Assembly: GCA_025201865.1 (NCBI GenBank)
Contig: MU603007.1
Span: 1,098-16,651 of the forward strand
From: Ramicandelaber brevisporus
Taxonomy: Eukaryota > Kickxellomycota > Ramicandelaberales > Ramicandelaberaceae
Reading direction: 5' to 3'
Length of the DNA: 15,554 bases
In this document: positions 1-7,426 of the stretch, in pieces
How the letters are laid out: each line of letters begins with the position of its first letter
Position numbering within the stretch: position 1 is the first letter of the stretch
Made by a program: the position numbers and the translations under genes
The notes under the pieces: model-generated
What the model was told of the DNA's origin: nothing
The model's input: only the letters and a program-made list of their open reading frames with translations
The model's database searches: none

Positions 1-666
1 GGCGAGATGGTCGGCGTGGTTGGCCGCACCGGCGCATCGAAGTCGACGCTCGTCCAGGTGCTGACGCGGCTGTACCACATCGGCGCGCAGGACAGACATG
101 AAGGAAGCGATGGCAGCGGCAGTGGAGTGTTCATTGACGGCGTCGACACGGCCACGGTCGGGCTGCGCGAACTGCGAGCGTCGATTGCCGTCATCCCGCA
201 GGATCCGGTGCTGTTCCACGGCACGGTGCGCTCCAATCTCGATCCGCTCGGCAGATTCGACGATGCCGACCTGCACCAGGCGCTCGGCGCGGCGGGACTG
301 GCGGGCCACAGCGACGTCGGGTTGGACGCGCCGGTCAGCGAAGGCGGCGCCAACCTGAGCGCGGGCCAGAGCCAGCTGCTGTGCCTGGCGCGCGCAATGT
401 TGGTGCAGGCGCGCATCGTTGTGCTCGACGAGGCCACCGCATCGGTCGACGCCGCAGCCGACGAGCTGATCCAGCGCGTCATCGCCACCAAGTTCCGCGG
501 CTGCACCGTCATCACCATCGCGCACCGGCTCAACACCATCATGGACTACGACCGCGTGCTGGTGATGGACGCCGGCCGCGTGGTCGAGACCGGCCCGCCA
601 CACGCGCTGCTCGCAGATCCCGATTCGCACTTTGCAAGAATGGCGGCAGCCGCGCAAGCTCACTAA
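1..666 (+). CDS. ABCC/MRP-type ABC transporter, C-terminal ATPase domain (5' partial)
   Basis: The frame is open from base 1 (Gly-Glu before the first ATG at 7), so the gene starts upstream; 221 residues are visible. They form the second nucleotide-binding domain of a full-length ABC exporter of the ABCC (MRP) class, which uses ATP to export conjugates or drugs across a plasma or vacuolar membrane. Numbering from base 1: Walker A GRTGASKST at 8-16, Q-loop PQDP at 66-69, signature LSAGQ at 119-123, Walker B VVLDE at 140-144, D-loop SVD, and H-loop His at 175 in AHRLN. The LDP after the Q-loop and the VETGPP tail are typical of ABCC NBD2. Oddities: the glycine before the Walker A lysine is Ser, and the usual Arg after LSxGQ is Ser. 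GC is about 70% in the two lines I counted, dropping sharply after the stop. The substrate cannot be told from this domain. Confidence 0.93.
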   Translation, partial: GEMVGVVGRTGASKSTLVQVLTRLYHIGAQDRHEGSDGSGSGVFIDGVDTATVGLRELRASIAVIPQDPVLFHGTVRSNLDPLGRFDDADLHQALGAAGLAGHSDVGLDAPVSEGGANLSAGQSQLLCLARAMLVQARIVVLDEATASVDAAADELIQRVIATKFRGCTVITIAHRLNTIMDYDRVLVMDAGRVVETGPPHALLADPDSHFARMAAAAQAH

Positions 667-872
667 CTCTTCTAATCACCCTCTCTTTTTATTAGTTTAT
701 TAATCTCATTCTAAGTTATATCACTACCAGTTTAAGGCTCGTTGCAAGACAAGAATAAACTTTAAAAGAGTTAGTTAAAAGTTACCAGAATTCAAAATCA
801 TCTGATAGTGTTGTATTACACATACTAAACTGTGATGTTTAAGGCTCTGTAGATAATGTTACTGTTTCCTGG
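667..872. terminator. Shared 3' region of convergent ABC transporter and zinc-finger genes
   Basis: This AT-rich gap of 206 bases separates two genes that point at each other. On the + strand AATAAA at 754-759 lies about 90 bases after the ABC stop and is a plausible poly(A) signal. On the - strand AATAAA (TTTATT read on +) occurs at 688-693 and 696-701, about 170 bases past the zinc-finger stop. The two 3' UTRs therefore probably overlap. No gene is seen here. Confidence 0.45.
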
Positions 873-2903
873 CTAATGGACGTCGTCTTCCTCGCTGTAA
901 TCACTCAACACCAATTCATCGCCATCATCGCTATCACTCTCGCTCTTATACTTAATCGCAGAGTGACTTTGCTCTATGTTGTTGGTTATTGTGTCCAATC
1001 GAGTGATGAGAAAGCACGAGGTCTGTGTTGTCGCATAAAGTAATCGCAATACAAGAGCAGGGACAGTTGTTATCTGTTCACCATTATGTATGGCTATCTT
1101 GTGATATTTCTTATGATGAATTGCATAACCACAATTACCACAATTAGATGTAATACATAACCATCCTTGAATGATATCCTGATGCTGCTGCTGAAATGGC
1201 TGACTGATCGTAGATGCAAGATGTGAGTTGCTAGTGTGCTGGTTTCTATTCGGGTCGCTTCCCATACTCCTAGCACTCTCTGGTAGAATCGCGTTATCAA
1301 TCGATTTCTCATCGTATCCATGCCTCTGTTGCAAATGTGTGAGTAAGCATTCCGGCACCAACCTGCATTCGTGACAAATGAACAATCCAGTCGTAGTATG
1401 ATAGCCACATTTAGTGCCACTAATGTAGAAATCATCTATCTTTAAATACCGAAAGATGCGCGGTCTCTTCTTAATTTGTTGCTGATTATTATCATCATCC
1501 TCCATACTGGCACGTTTATGTTTGACCAATGCGTGATGAGCGTTTATAAAATGCTTATGAGTACCATGAATAGTTTTGCACATTGAATCACAATCTGGAA
1601 TTGGACATGCCCATCGATCATCTGCAGATTGTCGAGTAAGAGTGTAATGCGTACCATACACAGTAATCACAACTTCCAGTTTGTGCTCGCGCCGATGTAT
1701 ACTAAGTTGAGAAGACGAGTTGAAGATTCGTTCACAGTCAAGATACTCACACTTCCATTGCCTCTTCTTTCTAGAGTCATATGTGGACACATCCTGGCTG
1801 GCATCGTCCTCATCCCCATCTTGAGTATTCAATCCATTGTGGCTGTAGTCGAGTTTATGCTGGCTCACTCTGTTACGACTGGTCGAGACAGCGCCACTTG
1901 CTTGATCAAGGCGAGTAATGAGAAAGCACAAAGTTTGTGTTTTCGCATAGAATAATCTCAGTACAAGAGCTGGAACAGATAGCAATTCCTCTCGTTTATG
2001 AAAGCTTCTTTTATGAGCATTCTTACTATTAAATGTATAGCCACAATGACCACAATCGGATGTAACACACACCCAGCCCTGGACAATGTCCCGATGCTGC
2101 TGCCGATATGGCTGGCTAATTGCTGCTGCGAGATGTGTATTGCTGGTGTGCTGGTCACCATTGGTATCTGCACCTGCAGTTACTGCACTTTCTGGTAGAG
2201 TAGAGGTATCAATTGACTTTTCGTCGTATCCATGATTCTGCTGTAGATGAGTTAACAGAAATTCTGGTACTAGCTTACATTCGTAACAGATGAACACTCC
2301 AATAGTGTTGTGATAGCCACAGCGAGCTCCATTCACATAAAAGCTATCCACATCAACGAAATAGCGTTTCGATCGAGTCATATGAGTTAGAAGTTGTTGT
2401 TGGTGTTGTTTCATGGTGTCACGATGATTTCTGCCTATATGACCACTTAAAGAATGAAATGTTTTGGCTGTTGAAGTACAATCTGGAATTGGACATTGCC
2501 ACCGATCATCTAATGACTGCCGAGTCAGAGTGAACGTATTACCAGTTGTATTAATCTTGGTTTGGAGTTTGTGTTCATGTCGGTGTGTTTTAAGATTGCC
2601 ACTATGATTGAAACTGCGACTACATCCAGGATAATCGCACTTCAGCTTCCGCTGAGTGTTGTGTGTTTCTGTGATTTGATCCTGGTCATTCTCACTATCA
2701 TCGTCGTCGTCTTCAGATTTGATGTCGTCGTCTTCGCTATCAGTATCTGAGTCAGGCTCGAACTTGGTGTCAATGTCTGAAGAGTGCTGTTCGAGTTTGA
2801 TATCAGCTGTTGAGAGACTCTGCTCGAGCTTGACTTGCACCTCGACTGCTGCTGCTGCTTCTGCTGTTGTTGCCGGCTCTGTCTTGATCTTCACGGTTGA
2901 CAT
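873..2903 (-). CDS. Zinc-finger protein with a duplicated four-finger unit (OrsD-like)
   Basis: A 676-residue, probably nuclear protein. Residues 1-80 are acidic and hold repeated Psi-K-x-E motifs. Two homologous units follow, at about 86-335 and 382-636. Each has, in order: a C-x4-C...H-x3-H finger (C89/C94 and C385/C390), a CPIPDC finger (C137/C142 and C433/C438), a CGYH motif plus FICxEC...LLTHLQQxH finger (from 195 and 499), and a GWxCxTSxCGxCGY...H finger (from 276 and 580) ending in VPALVLRL...CFLITRLD. The last two fingers and the tail resemble the fungal OrsD (formerly DUF3505) arrangement; this is pattern recognition, not a search. The C-terminus is again acidic. The ATG at 2903 has G at -3. 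The function is unknown; nucleic-acid or protein binding is the likely role. It is divergent from the Nudix gene across 473 bases. Confidence 0.85.
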   Translation of the reverse strand: MSTVKIKTEPATTAEAAAAVEVQVKLEQSLSTADIKLEQHSSDIDTKFEPDSDTDSEDDDIKSEDDDDDSENDQDQITETHNTQRKLKCDYPGCSRSFNHSGNLKTHRHEHKLQTKINTTGNTFTLTRQSLDDRWQCPIPDCTSTAKTFHSLSGHIGRNHRDTMKQHQQQLLTHMTRSKRYFVDVDSFYVNGARCGYHNTIGVFICYECKLVPEFLLTHLQQNHGYDEKSIDTSTLPESAVTAGADTNGDQHTSNTHLAAAISQPYRQQHRDIVQGWVCVTSDCGHCGYTFNSKNAHKRSFHKREELLSVPALVLRLFYAKTQTLCFLITRLDQASGAVSTSRNRVSQHKLDYSHNGLNTQDGDEDDASQDVSTYDSRKKRQWKCEYLDCERIFNSSSQLSIHRREHKLEVVITVYGTHYTLTRQSADDRWACPIPDCDSMCKTIHGTHKHFINAHHALVKHKRASMEDDDNNQQQIKKRPRIFRYLKIDDFYISGTKCGYHTTTGLFICHECRLVPECLLTHLQQRHGYDEKSIDNAILPESARSMGSDPNRNQHTSNSHLASTISQPFQQQHQDIIQGWLCITSNCGNCGYAIHHKKYHKIAIHNGEQITTVPALVLRLLYATTQTSCFLITRLDTITNNIEQSHSAIKYKSESDSDDGDELVLSDYSEEDDVH

Positions 2904-3376
2904 AGCTGAGTAGATCTGCTGTTCTGTTCTGTTCTGTTACTGCTGATGTTGGTAGTGGTCAATCTTCAGTCGAGTAGTTGAGATCAGAGAGAGCAAACCA
3001 GTCACCTCCTTTCGCGACAAGCAAACAAAACAAACGCGAATAAAATCGACTCAAATCGACTTGTCAGCAAACAAATAGAATTGCAACTTTGTTCTATACT
3101 GTGCGGTTTAAAATACTTTATTTTTTATGTCTCGTAGTCGGAACCCAGTTTAAACTATCCTCAAAGGCTCCCGTAATACGGAATAACTTATCCCGTCATT
3201 ACAACTTCATCCGGTAACGCACTTCGCACATTAATTAGCTTTACCATGACAATACCTCAGCTACTTCCTCAAGCTAGATACCCAATCAGTCAATGTACGC
3301 TGTGTTGTCGCTTTGCTTCTTCGTTTTTTTTTTCATTTTCCGTTCTTTTTTCAACAAACTCCGAGATTCTTTTACA
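2904..3376. promoter_or_regulatory. Divergent promoter region between zinc-finger and Nudix genes
   Basis: The two flanking genes are transcribed away from this gap, so it should carry both promoters. It holds four copies of CTGTT at 2919-2938 (5' leader of the zinc-finger gene), a tandem pair of AAATCGACT at 3043-3051 and 3053-3061, an AT-rich stretch at 3108-3126, an imperfect hairpin CCGTAATACGG near 3171-3181, and T-rich tracts at about 3318-3350 next to the Nudix start. The frame of the Nudix gene is open up to an ATG at 3293, but that leader is low-complexity Phe-rich and looks like a T-rich 5' UTR. No known transcription-factor site is claimed. Confidence 0.4.
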
Positions 3377-4462
3377 ATGATATCACGCGCCGCCTCTGTC
3401 GTTACACTGCGTCAGTCAGGTGGGAGAGCACTGGCTTCATCTCCACAGCGATTCCTCAGTGCTTCAGCTTCTCGCGAGATGACTTCCAAACTTTTGCCTT
3501 CAGCGTCTCTAGTGCTCGCTGCTCGTATTCCTGCAAGTGAGCAGCAAAAGCTTCAACCAGGTCAATGCGACTACAAAGTGTTATTGCTCCAGCGCGGCGC
3601 TCGTGGTCAGTTTGGTCAAGCTCACGTGTTCCCAGGCGGTAATACAGACGCTGTCGACTACGATGCATTCTGGCAACAGCAGCAACAACAGCACGCATCT
3701 AAGTCGAATGACTTGCTGATTGAACGTGTTTGTGCCATTCGCGAGACATTCGAAGAGGCTGGTCTGTTTATTGGCACAAAGAATGATGATGGCGCCTCCA
3801 GCTCATCTTCGTTATTGTCGATTCCAGTTGAATGGCGTAAACGATTGCTCGAAGACAAGGATGGCGGACATGTAATGATTCAGCTGTGCAAGGAACTCAA
3901 TGTTTTCCCCAATGTCGACTCTTTGATTCGAATCTGTAGCTTTATCACCCCAAAGCACATGAAGAAGCGCTACAACACTCAATTCTTCCTGCATGTTCTC
4001 AAAGGTGACATGCCAATCCGCTCAGAAGTAACCTCGGAGCTGGTCGACTTGAGCTCCGAATCATCGGCAATGGGATGGTATGAGCCGACGGCAGCAATCG
4101 CCAAACACCATGCGGGGCAGTTTGCAATGTTCCCGCCGCAGTATTACATCTTGTCAGCCTTGTCCAAAGTGCCCAAGTTGGATGATTTGGAGCGAGTGTT
4201 TGTGCCAAATGCTGATTTAGAGCCGTTTGAGCCAGAAATGACTCACATTGAGAGTGCTGATGAGACACAGTTTGTGTCGCTGCTTCCAGGCGATGAGTTG
4301 CATTCCTCGACTGATACCACGGGTGGAAAGCATACTGGAAGAAGACATCGTACTCGATTGGTTCAAGCCGAAGCTGGACTTGGCTGCTCTGGAGTTGAAA
4401 CGAGTCCTGGATTGGGCATTCTTGGTCGCTACCTCCAATCATCTTCATCCTCCAAACTTTAA
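3377..4462 (+). CDS. NUDT19-like Nudix hydrolase with mitochondrial presequence and SKL tail
   Basis: 361 residues from the ATG at 3377 (A at -3). Residues 1-35 are rich in Arg, Ser and Ala without acids, typical of a mitochondrial presequence; the upstream in-frame ATG at 3293 would bury it behind a Phe-rich stretch, so I prefer 3377. The Nudix box is split: GG at 87-88, then about 30 residues including a Gln run at 100-105, then RETFEEAGL at 122-130. An insertion inside the Nudix box, TPKHMKKRYNTQFF at 191-204 and LLPGDEL at 302-308 all match the NUDT19 (RP2p) family; the mouse member is a peroxisomal CoA diphosphatase. The last three residues are SKL, a canonical PTS1. CoA or acyl-CoA hydrolysis is the family-based expectation. 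The C-terminal 45 residues are compositionally odd (see findings). It converges with the UMP kinase gene, 114 bases apart. Confidence 0.88.
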   Translation: MISRAASVVTLRQSGGRALASSPQRFLSASASREMTSKLLPSASLVLAARIPASEQQKLQPGQCDYKVLLLQRGARGQFGQAHVFPGGNTDAVDYDAFWQQQQQQHASKSNDLLIERVCAIRETFEEAGLFIGTKNDDGASSSSSLLSIPVEWRKRLLEDKDGGHVMIQLCKELNVFPNVDSLIRICSFITPKHMKKRYNTQFFLHVLKGDMPIRSEVTSELVDLSSESSAMGWYEPTAAIAKHHAGQFAMFPPQYYILSALSKVPKLDDLERVFVPNADLEPFEPEMTHIESADETQFVSLLPGDELHSSTDTTGGKHTGRRHRTRLVQAEAGLGCSGVETSPGLGILGRYLQSSSSSKL

Positions 4463-4576
4463 TCAATGAATGATAATATCACTCATTCACTCATTCATTA
4501 ATTGTTGATTGTTGATTGATATTTTGTTTTAGTTAAAATGGTAATTGAAATCGCTGCTTGTTTTTTTGTTATTGAA

Positions 4577-5575
4577 TTAAATGATTGCCTCGATGGCCTT
4601 CTTTGTGTTCTGATAGACATCGTCCATAGTTCCGAGACAGCTGACAGTTTGCACCTTGCCCAATGCAGCGTAATGCTCAATGACTGGGTAGCTGGTGTCT
4701 CTAAATGTCACAAATCGCTTCTGGATAACCTTTGCATCGTCGTCCGAGCGACCCGAGTTCATTCCACGCTTCAACAGCCGCTTCAGCATCTCATTCTCCG
4801 GGCACTCAAAGTACAACACTGCACGACCTGGACACACCGTTTCGTCAAACTCCAGAGCCTGGTCCATCTTGCGTGGGAATCCATCAATCAAGAACCGAGT
4901 GGTTCCATTGGCATCGTACGCAGCCTGCATGGCGTTACGCAGCAGTGCAATCGTAACGTACATTGGCACAATCTTGCCCTCGCGGATGTACGTGTCAATC
5001 ATGGAGCCGTACTCAGAGTTGGGGCGAGCCATTTCCTCCCGCAGCAAATCACCAGCCGACAGGTGAGCAAACGAGTAATCCTTCACCAGATTAGCACATT
5101 GGGTTCCCTTGCCAGCACCGGGACCACCAAGCACATAGACGACTACAAACTTGGATGGATCAAACGCTGGCTTGCGCTCAGCGGCAGACTTTTGGAGCTC
5201 AGCCTCCTTTTTCAGCTCCTCGGATTTGGCATCGGCAGCCTTGAGGTCCTCAGCGCGCTTCTTTTCAACGACCTCTTCTTTGGCAATCTCGCCGCGTGCC
5301 CAAGAGTCCAGAAGGTAGGTCAGACCGCCGCTCACCACTGCCGTTCCAAGAATGGTGCGCCATGTGAAAAAGCCCTTGAGCTTCTGCTTTGCGGCTTCGT
5401 CCTCATCTGGCTTCTGTTGATTCTGAGACGACGATGAGGCATAACCCCTGGTGGTGGCAGTGTGGGCGAGAGTATTGCTGCGGGTTAGGGTTGCAGAGAC
5501 GAGGGTACGGCCGGCGCTCAAAGCAGCCAAAGCCGGACGCCGAATGACAGTCATACGCACAGACGAAGCGAGCAT
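4577..5575 (-). CDS. URA6: UMP/CMP kinase (Ura6 type) with membrane-anchoring N-terminus
   Basis: 332 residues from the ATG at 5575 (G at -3); the frame extends further upstream only to a GTG, without an ATG. The kinase makes UDP/CDP from UMP/CMP with ATP in pyrimidine synthesis. The P-loop GGPGAGKGT is at 150-158, followed by YSFAHLSAGDLLR (167-179), the NMP-binding IREGKIVP (197-204), DGFPRKMDQA (231-240), and the LID RGMNSGRSDDD (270-280); the core from about 143 matches yeast Ura6 closely. Ahead of it lie a presequence-like Arg/Ser/Ala stretch (1-50), a hydrophobic segment (about 74-90) and a charged helix likely to form a coiled coil (95-134). This suggests a mitochondrial or other membrane-anchored form, with the kinase domain projecting from the bilayer. 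Ortholog assignment is confident; location is inferred. Confidence 0.92.
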   Translation of the reverse strand: MLASSVRMTVIRRPALAALSAGRTLVSATLTRSNTLAHTATTRGYASSSSQNQQKPDEDEAAKQKLKGFFTWRTILGTAVVSGGLTYLLDSWARGEIAKEEVVEKKRAEDLKAADAKSEELKKEAELQKSAAERKPAFDPSKFVVVYVLGGPGAGKGTQCANLVKDYSFAHLSAGDLLREEMARPNSEYGSMIDTYIREGKIVPMYVTIALLRNAMQAAYDANGTTRFLIDGFPRKMDQALEFDETVCPGRAVLYFECPENEMLKRLLKRGMNSGRSDDDAKVIQKRFVTFRDTSYPVIEHYAALGKVQTVSCLGTMDDVYQNTKKAIEAII

Positions 5576-6382
5576 CTCTTGCAGTATGTGTGTGAAATAT
5601 ATAGAAGCTGATCTACGAGCAAAAGGAAGAAAAAGAAAAGGAAAAAAGAAAAGTTGAGTTAGAGTTGGAGTTGGCTGAAAATCGAATGGCGGAGACCGCG
5701 AGCTGTGAAGGGGGAACAGGGATACACAGTGTTCGATGTCGATGTCTATGTTGATGAAAAGGAGGTTGTTCCCTCTCTCTCCCTTCTCCCCAAAACTCCA
5801 GAATGTCAGGCCACTTTTTGGGATGCATGTTGTCACATGCAGTAAGTGAGCTGCATAACATTCATCCTAAAATGCACTCTTGCAATTTCGGCTGATATTT
5901 TTTTAAAAAGTAAAATTGACATCCCTCGCATTTAAGCATTTGATCGACGCTTCGGTACTTTTTTTTTATATTGCTCGTCACCATGTCGGAGCGGCACCAT
6001 GCGAGGTTGCGAGTTGTATCGAGTCAGTCAGAGTGTCGTGTGCGGGACACTTGTTTGCATTTCGGCCGTGTGCGGGACGTCAGTGTGTATGGGAGAAAGA
6101 AAAAAGAGAATTCGCGAGTGAGTGAGTGTGTGAGTGAGTGTGTGTCTGTATGTGGAAGTGTGTATCCAGCTTTTGTTTATGTGTTGTGTGGATGGACTGG
6201 ATCATGGCATCCCGAAGCAATTCTGCCGAGCCGGTGTGCATCCGCTTCTCTTCTCTCCCACCAACTTTACCTTGATATTTGTACCATCATCTTTCTGCAC
6301 TGTCTGTTTGTTTCACAAAAACAAAAGCGCCAAGTCATTTTGTATATTCACACATATCGTTGACAACGACGACGACAAAGAC
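5576..6382. promoter_or_regulatory. Divergent promoter region between UMP kinase and Pro/His-rich genes
   Basis: 807 bases with no gene I can support. A TATATA motif at about 5597-5603 sits just upstream of the kinase start on the other strand. A 12-base direct repeat CGTGTGCGGGAC occurs at 6037-6048 and 6067-6078, and a GAGT/GTGT-rich simple stretch at about 6115-6160. The + strand frame from 5983 is open with an ATG for 126 codons and ends 19 bases before the Pro/His start; its translation follows the simple repeats, so I treat it as leader rather than gene. Confidence 0.4.
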
Positions 6383-7369
6383 ATGACACTGACTAATTTC
6401 CCGCCAGATGTGCACTTCAACTCGATGCGACGCTATCCAGATGTAGGACCATTCGCAGCTGGGCCTATCGACTTGTTCAGAGCACCATTTGGAATCCCGC
6501 CTCCACCGTACTCGCACCATCCGCCGCTGCCGCCGATTCCAACTCCACACCCTCCCAAACATGCTGGAGCATATCCTCCGCCTCCACCTCCACAGCCGCC
6601 GATGTCTGCTCCAAGACCACCACCCGTATCACCACCACAGCACATCCATCATGTGCACCATGTCCCTCAGTGCTGCTGTTGCTGTGACTATGACCACCAT
6701 GGTCATCACCACGGTCACCACCACGGTCATCACCATCATCACCAAATGCCGACTCCAACTCCCGTTCCAGCTCCACCACCGCCGAAACCACAGCATCCAG
6801 CTCCCCCACCGCCACCGCCTCCGCCACCGCCACCAGTTCCTGCCGTTTTTCGCTTGTTTCCTCGCAAGCACATTGTAGAAGTACCACCGTATCCTGACTA
6901 CCCGAAACCTACTCTCCACGAACTCGGCACTCCGGTATCACTCGACTTCAACAAGCACCACGACCGTCTCGAATACACAATCTCTGGCTTACACGCTCGC
7001 ATCTTCTCCTCTCAAGAGTCTGGCGGTCCAGTCCAGGAGCAGTTCATAATGGTCGATCTTCATCATGGCAAGAAACTGGTCGTAGTTGCATCTGGTTTGC
7101 GTCTCCATCATGAAATGCCAGGCTACTGCGCAAAATGCCATGGCGAATGTGGATGCAAAGCCTGCACTGGAAAGCGCAAGTCACCGTGGCTGCTCAGAGG
7201 TGGAAGTGGAGGTGAGATGAATAAGAATGCAATTGTGCATGATAAGATTGTGCTGCGCTGGGATATTGACATTCCTCCTCCTCACCACCATCATCATCAG
7301 CCGGTTAATGTCCACAAGACGGAGGTGCTCTACAATGGCAGCCAGCTTCTAATCATCATTCCCTTCTAA
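6383..7369 (+). CDS. Pro/His/Cys-rich protein, possible divergent HSP20-fold domain
   Basis: 328 residues from the ATG at 6383. The frame stays open upstream, with an ATG at 6179, but that stretch reads like translated leader. Residues 37-95 and 122-153 are proline-rich, with an 11-residue Pro run at 141-151. Between them lies a metal-ligand cluster: five Cys at 97-101 and a GHHH repeat at 107-120, coded by a 12-base repeat copied three times. From about 185 the pattern resembles an alpha-crystallin domain: beta-rich segments, a VxLHxGKKLVVxASG-like stretch (224-238), a WDIDIP strand (293-298), and an ending NG-x-x-L-x-I-x-x-P at 318-327. A Cys-rich loop CAKCHGECGCKAC (249-261) is inserted. 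The HSP20 assignment is my inference at about 0.35; the coding call is firmer. Metal binding is likely from composition. I know no named ortholog. Confidence 0.78.
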   Translation: MTLTNFPPDVHFNSMRRYPDVGPFAAGPIDLFRAPFGIPPPPYSHHPPLPPIPTPHPPKHAGAYPPPPPPQPPMSAPRPPPVSPPQHIHHVHHVPQCCCCCDYDHHGHHHGHHHGHHHHHQMPTPTPVPAPPPPKPQHPAPPPPPPPPPPPVPAVFRLFPRKHIVEVPPYPDYPKPTLHELGTPVSLDFNKHHDRLEYTISGLHARIFSSQESGGPVQEQFIMVDLHHGKKLVVVASGLRLHHEMPGYCAKCHGECGCKACTGKRKSPWLLRGGSGGEMNKNAIVHDKIVLRWDIDIPPPHHHHHQPVNVHKTEVLYNGSQLLIIIPF

Positions 7370-7426
7370 CTTATCCACCAGTTTATACTTTACACTTTAA
7401 AAAGACACTCACAGACTGACACAAAG
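7370..7426 (+). promoter_or_regulatory. 57-base gap between co-directional genes
   Basis: The gap must hold the end of the Pro/His transcript and the start of the Sad1 transcript, unless the promoter lies inside the upstream coding region. It contains the AT-rich run TTTATACTTTACACTTTAAA at about 7382-7401, which could serve as a TATA-like element, and no AATAAA. Confidence 0.3.

Noticed and set aside
2919-2938. CTGTT repeated four times
   Set aside because: Too short to be more than a small microsatellite in a leader.
4538-5437. A 299-codon open frame on the + strand antisense to the UMP kinase
   Set aside because: It lies entirely opposite a clearly conserved kinase; open antisense frames are common over biased codons and it shows no recognisable domain.
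5576-5836. Extension of the UMP kinase frame upstream to 5836
   Set aside because: It begins at GTG and has no ATG; the sequence is Phe/Pro/Ser-rich leader. The ATG at 5575 is followed by a good presequence.
5983-6363. A 126-codon ATG frame on the + strand just before the Pro/His gene
   Set aside because: Its middle is simple GTGAGT repeat translated to Ser/Glu/Cys/Val, no motif is seen, and the composition looks like promoter and leader DNA. It could at most be an upstream ORF.
6179-6382. N-terminal extension of the Pro/His protein to the in-frame ATG at 6179
   Set aside because: The extra 68 residues have no resemblance to the rest and look like translated leader; the ATG at 6383 is followed at once by the Pro-rich protein pattern.
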